DNA of 64,000 bases from Phycisphaerales bacterium (GTDB lineage Bacteria > Planctomycetota > Phycisphaerae > Phycisphaerales > UBA1924). The first letter of the stretch is position 1; every line of letters begins with the position of its first letter. The notes beneath the pieces were generated by a model. That model had not been told where the DNA came from. It saw only the letters and a program-made list of their open reading frames with translations, and did no database searches. A program made the translations under genes and the position numbers. The DNA lies in the NCBI GenBank assembly GCA_029260295.1, contig JAJDDN010000006.1, forward strand, positions 1-64,000. Reading direction: 5' to 3'. Positions 46,567 to 55,362 of the stretch are shown one piece after another.

Positions 46567-47340
46567 TTAGTTGATCCGCTTGGCGCCCGACCCAAGCTTG
46601 AGTTCATACTTGATCCCATCAACCTCTAGGATCACGACAGCCCCCTTGATTGAGAGCACCTTGAAAGTATCTGCGACGGTCATTCCGACCCCGACGGGCT
46701 CGCCTGATATCCGCGCGACAGGGCGTGTGCCACCGATGATGCTCTGGATCGAGAGCCCGCTGGCTACCAGATCGTAACTTGCTGCCTTTGCCTCTTGCTC
46801 ATCGCGTTCCATTTGAGCCCGGAGCTTGGCGAGCCTTGCCTTGGTTGCATTCGAGTCATCCTTGGTAGGAACCGGTATTGAAAGCGTATCGTCGCCGATC
46901 GCCGCCTGAGCCAGTGTGAACGGGGCTTGGGGCAGATCGGTATCCTTGGCAAACTGAACCGAGATAGATACCTCTTCAAGATCAGCCATGATCGAATCGA
47001 ACCGTTTGATGAAATCGGGGGTGTTTGTTGAGGCGGTGTAATCAACCAGGCTGACGGACTCTTTGATCCCGGCCTGCATGCCGATGTGCCGCATCGCATA
47101 GATTGATCCAACCCCGATGGCAAAGACCAGGCCGGCCAGGATGACCTGCCCGTTGAACTTTGAAGGCTCCGCAGAAACGAGCGGCGATCCTGATCCGCCA
47201 TCGGATGTGTCGGCCCCGAGCCCTTGCGGGATCGCGGGGACCCCGGTTGCTTCGTCTGGCTTGTTGAGGTCTAGGAACACATTCGATTTGCCTTGATCTT
47301 GCTCAGGCTCTTTGGGGCTGTATGGGTTTGCATCACTCAT
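46567..47340 (-). CDS. PilP-position membrane protein of the pil operon
   Basis: 257 residues. The first 75 residues are cytoplasmic and Pro/Gly-rich. One membrane segment follows (VILAGLVFAIGVGSIYAM). A coiled-coil-like stretch (ATKARLAKLRAQMERDEQEAKA) leads to a C-terminal beta domain (SGEPVGVGMTVADTFKVLSIKGAVVILEVDG) in which a short conserved strand pattern resembles the HR domain of PilP/GspC. The ATG overlaps the pilO stop (ATGA). It probably links the PilMNO platform to a secretin, which is not encoded here. Confidence 0.72.
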   Translation of the reverse strand: MSDANPYSPKEPEQDQGKSNVFLDLNKPDEATGVPAIPQGLGADTSDGGSGSPLVSAEPSKFNGQVILAGLVFAIGVGSIYAMRHIGMQAGIKESVSLVDYTASTNTPDFIKRFDSIMADLEEVSISVQFAKDTDLPQAPFTLAQAAIGDDTLSIPVPTKDDSNATKARLAKLRAQMERDEQEAKAASYDLVASGLSIQSIIGGTRPVARISGEPVGVGMTVADTFKVLSIKGAVVILEVDGIKYELKLGSGAKRIN

Positions 47341-47876
47341 GAGGTTGCCTCCGTCCGGAAGAAGATGCTGAGCGTGAAACTCGCTTTGATCTCGGTATCC
47401 CCGCTGCTTGTGTCTTCGACCTTGAGATCTATGATGCGAGTGATCCGGGGCATCTGCTCGACTTTGAGCAGGAACTCATAGAAACCCGACCATGATCCCT
47501 CGATGCTCATCTCTAACGGCTGCTCGCGGAACTGTGCAGCCGCGAGTTGTTTGGTGCTTTTGAGAGTCGGAGAGCTGAGCCCTGATTCGATCGCCAGCGC
47601 CGAGACATGACGGACGATCTGATCCACCTCTTTGTTTGAAGGGAGCATCGATTCCATCGCGTCGATACGCTCGGTGATTTGTTCGTTGATGAGCTGGAGA
47701 TTATCGTTGCGGGCGGTTTCGATGCGGAGCTTGCTGAGCATCTCCTGCTTGTGGGCGATCTCGATCTTGGCACTCTCGATGTTCGCGCTCTGAGGACGGA
47801 ACACCAACATATAACTGACAACCGGCAAGAGCAGGACTGTCAGGAAGAGTACGAGTTCTCTGATTCCAAACTGCAT
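47337..47876 (-). CDS. pilO: Type IV pilus inner-membrane protein PilO
   Basis: 179 residues, with GGAG before the ATG. A membrane helix at about residues 8-26 (LVLFLTVLLLPVVSYMLVF) is followed by a coiled coil (EIAHKQEMLSKLRIETARN) and a ferredoxin-like fold (REQPLEMSIEGSWSGFYEFLLKVEQMPRITRI). This order is the PilO/GspM pattern. It pairs with PilN in the inner membrane to align the pilus machine. It is third in the operon and overlaps the next gene by four bases. Confidence 0.82.
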   Translation of the reverse strand: MQFGIRELVLFLTVLLLPVVSYMLVFRPQSANIESAKIEIAHKQEMLSKLRIETARNDNLQLINEQITERIDAMESMLPSNKEVDQIVRHVSALAIESGLSSPTLKSTKQLAAAQFREQPLEMSIEGSWSGFYEFLLKVEQMPRITRIIDLKVEDTSSGDTEIKASFTLSIFFRTEATS

Positions 47877-47930
47877 ATGAATCTCCTTGGATTCGATGAT
47901 CGGTTTCGGTGCATTCAGTAGCCGAAGCCT

Positions 47931-48698
47931 TTATTCCTGATCCTCATCGTGCACCGTGGCAACAACATCGTCGTCGATCCCGATCGCGAGTGTGCCTTGA
48001 ACAAGATTTGCATCGGCATTGGGCGAGAGCGACATCGTGATGCGGAACTTGCGGTAACTAATTGAATCAATCAATGTCTGGTTAATAAACTGAAGCTCCA
48101 CGGCTTTGAGCAGGGGCGAATCTTTGAGTGACGCTAAATAATCGGCGATGTCATCGTTGTTCTCTGAGAGGCCATCAACCGACACGGTGAACTTGAACTT
48201 TGGCGGGTGGACCTTTGGGGCCACCGGCTTCTGATCCTTCCCATTCCCGACCCCGCTCACGCCGATGGACTTTACGGCACCCTTTGCGGCGGCCTTGGGC
48301 GCTGGCGGGCGGACGCGGTCGCCCTCTAGGTTAATCTCGGTCAGCGTGATCCCTGAGCCGATCCCACGGACGATCTCACCCATAAGCACCGAACGCGGGA
48401 CCCGATCTTTGAGGGCGGTAACGACCTCGGCCTTGTCGGTCAATACAACGCGTTGTTCTTCGAGCACCTTGAGCTGCTCAATCTTGGCGGATTCTTCCTT
48501 GAAAGCCGCGGCGACAACCTGCTGCTCATCTCGTACCCGGTTCCAACGCTGGTGGTTCACAAAGAACGCCCCGATCACACCGGCTAGCACAAGCACAAAG
48601 AGCAGGATGGCAACCATCGACGCCCGCGCCTGGCCTTTGCCCCGGACATAATCCGTTGGCAGGAAGCTCGCGCCCTCGTTGTTTTTGTTCGCACCCAT
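47931..48698 (-). CDS. pilN: Type IV pilus inner-membrane protein PilN
   Basis: 255 residues from the ATG at 48698, with GGAG seven bases upstream. A short N-terminal cytoplasmic peptide holds SFLPTDYVRG, the PilM-docking type of motif. A membrane helix (MVAILLFVLVLAGVIGAFF) and a coiled coil (EQQVVAAAFKEESAKIEQLKVLEEQR) follow. The periplasmic domain has the PilN-like VLMGEIVRGIGSGITLTEINLEG block and is interrupted by a Lys/Pro-rich insertion of about 45 residues. It partners PilO and binds PilM. Confidence 0.83.
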   Translation of the reverse strand: MGANKNNEGASFLPTDYVRGKGQARASMVAILLFVLVLAGVIGAFFVNHQRWNRVRDEQQVVAAAFKEESAKIEQLKVLEEQRVVLTDKAEVVTALKDRVPRSVLMGEIVRGIGSGITLTEINLEGDRVRPPAPKAAAKGAVKSIGVSGVGNGKDQKPVAPKVHPPKFKFTVSVDGLSENNDDIADYLASLKDSPLLKAVELQFINQTLIDSISYRKFRITMSLSPNADANLVQGTLAIGIDDDVVATVHDEDQE

Positions 48699-48725
48699 CA
48701 AAGACTCCTCATCAAAAATCGCTGC

Positions 48726-49853
48726 TCAAAGATCCGTCGGACACAAAGCGCACCCGACGGTTGTCGCCCATCCCGGCTGGGACCGACTTAGATCGACTCC
48801 GGAAACAGGGACTTTGCCCGCCCGGCCTAACCGACTCATTGGATCAATCACTTGTGTCTCAAGATTCAGTACACGCGCCAGATGTGCACTGATCGCAGAA
48901 TGCCCCGCCATCCCACCGACAAAGTAAGCCCGCTCGATATGGATTTCAGGCTGTGAGGCTCTCTGGTACCGGAGGCACATCATAATCTCGTCTATAAGTA
49001 TCTCAAGAGGTTCGGAAATATCAGGATCGTCCGTACCCTGGTGTGAATCTGGGTTGGGCCCGGCACCGACCGGGACTGCTGCGATCTCGTGGATACGCCC
49101 GCGCATCGCCCGCGCTTCCATGAGCGTGCATCGGTATTGACGGCAGATGGCCTTGTCAAAGGAAATCGAACCAAACTCAATGGTCCGAGCAAATACGATC
49201 TTGCCTTTATGCAAAATCATGACAATGGTGCACGCGCTGCCCAGATCGATCAGCAATGAAGCCCCCTGATCAGATGCATCCGATGGAATTACCTGCCGGA
49301 GTGTTTCGAATGTGTTGTGGATCCCCACCGGCTCGAGCTTGGCACGCTTGAGCGAATCCATCATGCGCGAGACAAAGGACTTTGAAGCTCCGAAGCAGAT
49401 GACTTCCTGCTTGTTACCCTGCTTGGGTTGACCGACTTCGATACTCCGGACCAGAAGAGCACCCGGATCGCAACCAAGTCGATCGCTCAGCTGACCGGCG
49501 GCGATGTCGTTGATCGGCACACCCGGAACCGGGGTGACCTGCAGGTGCTTGCACGACATCTGGAGTGTCGGGATCACGCACGCGGCCCGGAGCCCGGTGA
49601 GCTTGCCGCTCTTGATGATCTTGGGGAGTGCATCGAACTGAAACAGGATTCGCTTGGAGGGATTGTCGAGGAGATCGTCTGGAGTGTTGAGTTGAGCAGC
49701 GCTCTCGATTGATGCCGGGTTGCCATCGGAGACTTTGAGCACACGAAGCGCGGACACACCAAAGTCCACGGCCAGGGGGTGGCCGTGGGGACGCATCGAG
49801 TTCATCGATTTGAGCGTCGTTCGGAGTTGGTCAAATACGCGTGGTTTGCCCAT
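48726..49853 (-). CDS. pilM: Type IV pilus assembly protein PilM
   Basis: 375 residues from the ATG at 49853. The actin-like fold shows LAVDFGVSALRVLKV, ASLLIDLGSACTIVMILHKGKIVFARTI (in parts) as the phosphate-binding region, and YFVGGMAGHSAISAHLARVL. It is a cytoplasmic partner of PilN. Like most PilM proteins it ends with a short tail and has no membrane segment. It heads the operon pilM-N-O-P-B. The other PilM domain in this window (5798-7732) is much longer and fused to a PilN-like part. The start lacks a strong ribosome binding site; upstream codons do not match the family. Confidence 0.87.
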   Translation of the reverse strand: MGKPRVFDQLRTTLKSMNSMRPHGHPLAVDFGVSALRVLKVSDGNPASIESAAQLNTPDDLLDNPSKRILFQFDALPKIIKSGKLTGLRAACVIPTLQMSCKHLQVTPVPGVPINDIAAGQLSDRLGCDPGALLVRSIEVGQPKQGNKQEVICFGASKSFVSRMMDSLKRAKLEPVGIHNTFETLRQVIPSDASDQGASLLIDLGSACTIVMILHKGKIVFARTIEFGSISFDKAICRQYRCTLMEARAMRGRIHEIAAVPVGAGPNPDSHQGTDDPDISEPLEILIDEIMMCLRYQRASQPEIHIERAYFVGGMAGHSAISAHLARVLNLETQVIDPMSRLGRAGKVPVSGVDLSRSQPGWATTVGCALCPTDL

Positions 49854-50057
49854 AGCTTTCTTTGTTCCTCGGTTCCTACACCGCCCGGCGTCGTGTCCGA
49901 TCCCGGGTTGACAGAGCCGCTCCCGGAGATCACTCTCTACGGAATCGGCCTGATCCGGGGGGATATGTGGGCATGATGAAGGAATACAAGGACCCAAGTC
50001 AACGCATAACGATCAGATCGCGCAGATCGTACAGATGGAAAGATGATGGTCCGCTGA

Positions 50058-50765
50058 TCAGCGCAGCCGTCCGAGAACCTCTGTGAGCCCGTTGAGTGCT
50101 GAATCTAGATCCCAGATCTGATTCTTCCGGTTTCCGGTCGTGTTTGAGATCACACGGAGTTCTCCTGTTCGGATAGAGGGGTTGATCAGTTGTCCCGCCA
50201 CGGCGCATGCCGCCCCCTCCATCGCTTCGGCGACCGCATCGGTACGGGACACCACCCCTGTGGCGCAGCCGTCATCCCCGGAACACCAAGAAACTGTCGC
50301 GATAATGCCCTGGGTATCAGCGAGCGAACCGAGAAGGCTTGTGAGTTCAGGATCGTGATCGATCCCCATTTGGCCATCGGCGAATGGCGCGAATCCCAGT
50401 TCGCTCATTGGGATAAAGCCATCGGTGGCCCCGACCCCTTCATCAGAAAAACTCGACCGGATCGCGGCAACGGATGTTCCAATTTCCAGCGGATGATCGT
50501 TTGGAAGTGATCCGGCGACCCCGACTGAAATCACGGACCCGTACGGCTGTAGAGTTAATGCCCGCGAGGTTGCGGCGGCGGCGGATGCTTTGCCCACACC
50601 GCTGAGGACAAGATCAAACCGGTCGTCAAGCTTCACGGCTTGGCCCAATACCAACTCACCATCGATCTGGAATCCATTTACGAACGCACCAGCCGTGGCC
50701 TGGAACTCTTTGGGTGCGGCCGCCACAAGCAAGCAACGGTCGGTGGGTGTGATGATCGAATCCAT
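50058..50765 (-). CDS. mqnB: Futalosine hydrolase
   Basis: 235 residues from the ATG at 50765. It belongs to the nucleoside phosphorylase family: SGVGKASAAAATSRAL, VGVAGSLPNDHPLEIGT and the acidic DEGV with MSELGF. AMEGAACAVAGQ is the ribose-binding Met-Glu block. The ending GELRVISNTTGNRKNQIWDL is typical of MqnB rather than of MTA/SAH nucleosidase. It cleaves futalosine to dehypoxanthine futalosine in the alternative menaquinone pathway. Other mqn genes are not in the window. Confidence 0.9.
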   Translation of the reverse strand: MDSIITPTDRCLLVAAAPKEFQATAGAFVNGFQIDGELVLGQAVKLDDRFDLVLSGVGKASAAAATSRALTLQPYGSVISVGVAGSLPNDHPLEIGTSVAAIRSSFSDEGVGATDGFIPMSELGFAPFADGQMGIDHDPELTSLLGSLADTQGIIATVSWCSGDDGCATGVVSRTDAVAEAMEGAACAVAGQLINPSIRTGELRVISNTTGNRKNQIWDLDSALNGLTEVLGRLR

Positions 50766-50834
50766 ACACAAGCGTAGCCTGATCGCGCCCATCACGATAC
50801 GGGGTGATTCTCTCGTAATCGGATGGGAATCGGC

Positions 50835-52103
50835 TTAAGCGGCTTCCTCTGGCATGTACTGATACAAGCCATTACTCAGATTCCGTTCAAAGACCCTCAG
50901 ATCAAACTGTCCTTTGGTCACGGGATAGAAGTTGTATTCTGAGACATCCATGCCGTCGCATTCAACGATGGTGATGGTTCTGTTTTCTTGAAGATCAAAC
51001 ACCCGTCCGAGCTCTTCGTATTCAAAGTGCAGCATCTCATGAACCTGAGGCCTGCACGGGTCCGCTTGATTCCAATCTGTGACAACGCCTTCAACACCAT
51101 TACTCAGCCGCACCTTGGTACCGGGTGGATACGCAGGACAAACCGCCAGCAACGCCTTGAAGACCACCGGATCGAGCCAGTCGCCGTAAGGCTTACCCAT
51201 CATTTTTTTGAGTGTGCACACTGGAGGCAAGGGTCTTTCGTCTCCCGGGTCTTCGCCAACCGACGAGGCGCTGTGGCTGAGCCGATCAAAGAGATCGGCC
51301 GCAAGGATGATGCGTGGATAGATATGGATTTCACTCCCGAAGAGCCCGCTTGGCTCATCCCCTTCGCGATCTTTGAGCGGGAATCCTGATCCATCGAAAT
51401 GCTGATGGTGATGCAGGACCGCGCTGGCCGCCGGTGCGCGGAGCGACCCTCGGACCGCTTCGAATCCGATCGAGGCGTGTGCCTGCCATTCTGGATCGCT
51501 CGGGTCATGATTTTTATTCCATCGTTCGAGGACCTCATCGTCGAGACGCATCATCCCGATATCATGGAGCATTCCCGCCACTCCGAGGTTGGTCACATCG
51601 CTTGCAAACTTGGACTTCACATACTTGCGTTCTTGTACCATGTAGAACCCAAGCCTCATCCCAAGAAGAAGACTCAGGAATCCGACATTGGCCCCGTGGC
51701 GGACCGCTGGGAACCCAGAATCGACAAGTTCGCCGACGAAAATGGAACTCTTTGGATCGTCAATTAGGGTCTTGAGCAGGCTCGACATGGATGATTTGTA
51801 CTGCTGAAAGTCGAGCTTTGCGTGGGCATCTTGGGAGGCGTTTACGAATGCCTTGGAGACATCACCCGCGATGAGCGCACGCGAGGCCATGACCTTGGGG
51901 CTGATGAACTCACCGACCATTTCCATTCCCGGATAGTGAATCCAGACCTCCGGGATCTTCATCTCGGTGAGCCGATCGATCGCACCTTGCTCGAGCGTCG
52001 CCTTTGCGCGGAGCAACACCATCTGGCCTTCAGACCGAGGATGAAAAACTGGCTGGGCCAACACCATTCCTGGTTTGGCATGAGACATCTGAACTCGCAG
52101 CAT
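50835..52103 (-). CDS. HD-GYP domain protein, cyclic-di-GMP phosphodiesterase type
   Basis: 422 residues from the ATG at 52103; an earlier frame start lacks homology. The N-terminal part (GMVLAQPVFHPRSEGQMVLLRAKATL) is the small domain often placed before HD-GYP. Metal ligands are in AGMLHDIG (about residue 180) and HHHQHFDGSGFP, where the usual GYP reads GFP. IILAADLFDRL closes the core. Such enzymes hydrolyse c-di-GMP. The neighbourhood of pil genes fits a role in surface-associated motility control, but that is inference. Activity depends on all metal ligands, which appear present. Confidence 0.87.
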   Translation of the reverse strand: MLRVQMSHAKPGMVLAQPVFHPRSEGQMVLLRAKATLEQGAIDRLTEMKIPEVWIHYPGMEMVGEFISPKVMASRALIAGDVSKAFVNASQDAHAKLDFQQYKSSMSSLLKTLIDDPKSSIFVGELVDSGFPAVRHGANVGFLSLLLGMRLGFYMVQERKYVKSKFASDVTNLGVAGMLHDIGMMRLDDEVLERWNKNHDPSDPEWQAHASIGFEAVRGSLRAPAASAVLHHHQHFDGSGFPLKDREGDEPSGLFGSEIHIYPRIILAADLFDRLSHSASSVGEDPGDERPLPPVCTLKKMMGKPYGDWLDPVVFKALLAVCPAYPPGTKVRLSNGVEGVVTDWNQADPCRPQVHEMLHFEYEELGRVFDLQENRTITIVECDGMDVSEYNFYPVTKGQFDLRVFERNLSNGLYQYMPEEAA

Positions 52104-52181
52104 CAAACGCTCCTGGGCGGCACTTCCAACAAGCACACCCCTGATCTTCGTCAATCACGGGATTGTGATGAAGTAAACAAC

Positions 52182-53135
52182 TCAGGAAACGACCGGATTT
52201 CCTGTGTATGAAACGACCACATACACCAGGTACCCCGCGAGTAACACCAGTCCGGACCACTTGGCAATTACCGGACGCACCAATATCCAGACCATAAAGA
52301 GCATCGCGACCCCGAGCATCGCCCAGAGATGCCAGCCCATCGATGGATCCATCCAAAGGGGTTTGACCATCGCCGTCACCCCGAGCACCGAGAGCAGATT
52401 GAACACATTGGAGCCGACGATGTTCCCCACCGCCATGTCGGCCTGCTTGCTTATCGCGGCGCGGATCGTCGCGGCCAGTTCAGGAACACTGGTCCCAAAC
52501 GCCACGATCGTGGTCCCGATAACACCCGCCGGGATCCCGATCGATTCTGCGAGATCTACTGATCCCATGACCAATACCTTGGCGCCAAGACCCAGACCCG
52601 CGATCCCCGCTACAACATAAACGAGGTCCACCCAGATCGGTTTGATCTTGGCGACCGCGTCCTCGAGCCCGTGCTCAATATCCTCTTTATGCGAGCGGAC
52701 GATATAGATCACATACGCGATCAATCCAGCGAATAGAACGCCACCCTCCACCCGTGTAATGACCCCATCAATAAGCATCACCATGGCCCCGATGGTCACC
52801 ATGCACATCAGTGGGATTTCGACAAGACGAACCCGCCGGTGGACTGCGATGGGCATGATCAACCCGCCAATCCCGAGGATCAACGCGATATTGGCGATGT
52901 TCGAGCCCACCACATTACCAATCGCAAGATCTGTCTCCCCCTGAATCGCCGCGCCAATACACGCAAACAACTCGGGGGCACTGGTCCCGAATGCGACTAC
53001 GGTGACGCCGATCGCAAACGGGCTCAGCCCCAGATGCTTGGCGAGCTGGGCCGATCCGCGGACAAGCGCATCGGCCGCGACAATCAGCACCGCTAATCCA
53101 ACCAACAGAATGAGAATCGCCAGTACTTGCGTCAC
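52182..53135 (-). CDS. Calcium/sodium antiporter, CaCA family
   Basis: 317 residues from the GTG at 53135. This start overlaps the stop of the previous gene in a GTGA junction; the longer open frame upstream codes for no membrane protein. Two inverted alpha repeats are plain: AFGTSAPEL with GNVVGSNIANIALILG, and AFGTSVPEL with GNIVGSNVFNLLSVLG. About ten membrane helices surround them and a charged loop (RSHKEDIEHGLEDAVAKI) lies in the middle. It exchanges Na+ for Ca2+, as in YrbG. It is co-translated with a lipoprotein gene. Confidence 0.92.
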   Translation of the reverse strand: MTQVLAILILLVGLAVLIVAADALVRGSAQLAKHLGLSPFAIGVTVVAFGTSAPELFACIGAAIQGETDLAIGNVVGSNIANIALILGIGGLIMPIAVHRRVRLVEIPLMCMVTIGAMVMLIDGVITRVEGGVLFAGLIAYVIYIVRSHKEDIEHGLEDAVAKIKPIWVDLVYVVAGIAGLGLGAKVLVMGSVDLAESIGIPAGVIGTTIVAFGTSVPELAATIRAAISKQADMAVGNIVGSNVFNLLSVLGVTAMVKPLWMDPSMGWHLWAMLGVAMLFMVWILVRPVIAKWSGLVLLAGYLVYVVVSYTGNPVVS

Positions 53136-54118
53136 GGAGTGGTCCCCTGCTCTGGTGAACGGCTTGATCCCAGCAAGCGGTACGACCCGCCTACTTTTGG
53201 CACCAGCACAATAAGAACCTTCTTGGGCGAAACATACCTTTTGCCTGGCGCAACATAGCCTGTCCCAGGAGTCGATAACATCTGCTGACCAAGAGTCCGT
53301 GCCAGCGGAGCCGATGGGCCAAGCGACCCGTCGGATGCCTGCGACACAGAAACCGTGTCTGATCCGATCTCGTTGAGCCACTGAATCGAGGGGTCTTCAC
53401 CAACAAGCACCAGTGCTGAGTTTGAATCGAGCACCTGGCTCATTTTGAGCTCATCAATGAGTACGCCCCCGTCGAGGGCCGTCTGCACCGCGGGGGTGTC
53501 CCAACGATTGTCTTGCTTCTCATGAGTCATCTGGAGCGCAAGGTCAATGTGCAGCCTGGCTCTAACATCGGACCCGGTCATTTCAGGAGTGGTCCAGACT
53601 CGGCCCAATAGACGAGGACGGCCGCTGAGTTCCTCGAAATGCGCCGAAGATAAACCATCGCCGACCCGGACGGTTCCATTGCGGATCTGGCCGGTCCGGA
53701 TCAATGGACGCCACTGCGGGAACTCGCCCATCCATCGGACCTGGGCGGCCTGGGTGAGAGTCAGCGAACCGAGCACCCCGTCAAGCACATCGACTGGCAC
53801 GACAACCCATCGGAGCCCCCATGAACCCCACCGCTCCCGGTCTTCAATGAGCATTGCTCCGGGATCATTCATAAATGGCGACAGAGCCTCGGCCACTCGA
53901 TCCCCGGCATCATCAACAGTGAGAACCCGGAGTTCGAGCCCACGCTGTGACGGAGCCGCGGAAAGATCGGCCTCGATCTGGGTTTCGAGCTTGACAGAAT
54001 CAGCCCATGATCGGCTCTTTGAGCCTTCTGTCCCTGAAGACGAGCATGCAGACATCGCCGCGACGAGTAGTGTCGCGCCGGCCAGCATGCTCAGCTTGCT
54101 CGTGATTGAATCAGGCAT
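53132..54118 (-). CDS. Putative lipoprotein, function unknown
   Basis: 328 residues from the ATG at 54118. A lipoprotein signal (MLAGATLLVAAMSACSSS) gives a lipidated Cys. The rest is a mixed alpha/beta protein with no family that I recognise (LELRVLTVDDAGDRVAEALSPF, GRPRLLGRVWTTPEMTG, KRYVSPKKVLIVLVPK). Its start overlaps the LOG gene stop by eight bases (ATGCCTGA), and its stop overlaps the antiporter start by four, so all three are probably expressed together. It may be an envelope protein of this chain. Confidence 0.72.
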   Translation of the reverse strand: MPDSITSKLSMLAGATLLVAAMSACSSSGTEGSKSRSWADSVKLETQIEADLSAAPSQRGLELRVLTVDDAGDRVAEALSPFMNDPGAMLIEDRERWGSWGLRWVVVPVDVLDGVLGSLTLTQAAQVRWMGEFPQWRPLIRTGQIRNGTVRVGDGLSSAHFEELSGRPRLLGRVWTTPEMTGSDVRARLHIDLALQMTHEKQDNRWDTPAVQTALDGGVLIDELKMSQVLDSNSALVLVGEDPSIQWLNEIGSDTVSVSQASDGSLGPSAPLARTLGQQMLSTPGTGYVAPGKRYVSPKKVLIVLVPKVGGSYRLLGSSRSPEQGTTP

Positions 54119-55262
54119 CTGCGAAGGTGTTGATCCTGTCAAGCAATGCCCGGACGAGCCCGAACTTGTACTTGGTGTGCGTAAAGACAACACGCGGCAG
54201 ATCCAGGTGATCCTTCTCTTGTGGGAGCGGCTCTGACATATGAATATCGCCGCTCTTGACAAGAATCGAGAACTCATCGTTGAGGATCTTGATCTGCTCG
54301 TCGGTCAGGACCTTCTTGATGCGGATAACCAGCTCGTCGCGGACATACCGCGAGGAGTGATAGACCGAGTAGAACTTGGTGACATGATCGGCCGCGTCTT
54401 GCGGGTTCTTGGCGTGGTAGTAGAGATGGTTATCTTCTTCGCTGATCCAGCCGCGGGTCTGGAGCTGGGTCTTGGTGTAATGAACCCAGCCGTCCCAGTA
54501 CGAGCCGTTCTCATCGTTGTCTTCTTGCCCATCGACAAAGACGATTGGGATGATGCTGGCCTTTCCGGTCTGGACGAGGGTGAGTGTTTCGTAGCACTCA
54601 TCGAGCGTGCCGAAGCCGCCGGGGAAACACACGACCGCTTCTGCCTGCGACAAGAACATGAGCTTACGGGTAAAGAAGTAGCGGAAGTTGATGAGTTTTT
54701 CATCGCCCGCGATGACGGTGTTTGCCGAGGTTTCAAACGGCAGACGGATCGCGACGCCGAAGCTCGCTTCGCGTCCGGGACCCTCGTGGCCCGCTTTCAT
54801 GATGCCGTCGCCGGCACCGGTGATCGCCATCCAGCCCGCCTCGGCCATGAGCTTTGAGAACTCGACTGCGGCGATGTAGTCCGGGTGGTCTTCCGGGGTT
54901 CTCGCTGAACCAAAGATGGTGACCTTGTGGGGCTCTGGGTACTCGCCAAAGACGCGGTACGCGTAACGGAGCTCCTTGATCGTCGCGGTCATCAGCTTGA
55001 GTTCGCCCGTGTCGCGGCCATCGGGGATCAGCTTGAGCCCCGCGGTGATGAGTTCACGAACGAGTTTGGCGTCGTAGTCGCTGGGTGTCCCGGCGACTTT
55101 CTCGATGAGCTCGATGATACCTTCTTGGATCTCCCCGTCATCGGCGCGGCGGACGGCTTGTGCCTCCGGTGGTGCGGCCTGCTCGCTCTTTGGCTGAGTG
55201 CTTGAAGGGGGATCGAGTTCGACCCGGTTGTGATCTGGCGAGCGGTTTGGTTCTGATGTCAT
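54111..55262 (-). CDS. LOG family protein (TIGR00730-type Rossmann fold)
   Basis: 383 residues from the ATG at 55262. The core is GSARTPEDHPDYIAAVEFSKLMAEAG (in parts), ITGAGDGIMKAGHEGPGREASFG and the diagnostic VCFPGGFGTLDECYETLTLVQTGK. LOG proteins release free cytokinin-type bases from nucleotides by phosphoribohydrolase action; the bacterial role is often unclear. This member is longer than usual, with an acidic N-terminal extension of about 80 residues and a 100-residue C-terminal helical part (NHLYYHAKNPQDAADHVTKFY). The gene starts an overlapping three-gene unit. Confidence 0.88.
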   Translation of the reverse strand: MTSEPNRSPDHNRVELDPPSSTQPKSEQAAPPEAQAVRRADDGEIQEGIIELIEKVAGTPSDYDAKLVRELITAGLKLIPDGRDTGELKLMTATIKELRYAYRVFGEYPEPHKVTIFGSARTPEDHPDYIAAVEFSKLMAEAGWMAITGAGDGIMKAGHEGPGREASFGVAIRLPFETSANTVIAGDEKLINFRYFFTRKLMFLSQAEAVVCFPGGFGTLDECYETLTLVQTGKASIIPIVFVDGQEDNDENGSYWDGWVHYTKTQLQTRGWISEEDNHLYYHAKNPQDAADHVTKFYSVYHSSRYVRDELVIRIKKVLTDEQIKILNDEFSILVKSGDIHMSEPLPQEKDHLDLPRVVFTHTKYKFGLVRALLDRINTFADA

Positions 55263-55362
55263 AAAATACTTATCTTTCTTGTCTGTGGGCACACCCGATG
55301 TGTGCCCGGTTTTCAACATTATTGTTGCTTGCTTCGTTTGTTAACTTGTTGTGTTCTTTTGA

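Noticed and set aside
49974-50002. TTGACT with a -10-like TCATCA before pilM
   Set aside because: The -10 match is too poor to call a promoter, although pilM must be transcribed from somewhere in this gap or from mqnB.
53136-53381. An 82-codon N-terminal extension of the CaCA antiporter
   Set aside because: It overlaps the lipoprotein gene in another frame, is Cys/Arg-rich and soluble, and the GTG at 53135 sits in a GTGA junction.
55288-55312. GGGCACAC hairpin followed by GGTTTTC near the LOG gene
   Set aside because: The T-rich side faces the plus strand, where no gene ends; on the minus strand no T tract follows, so it is not called a terminator.
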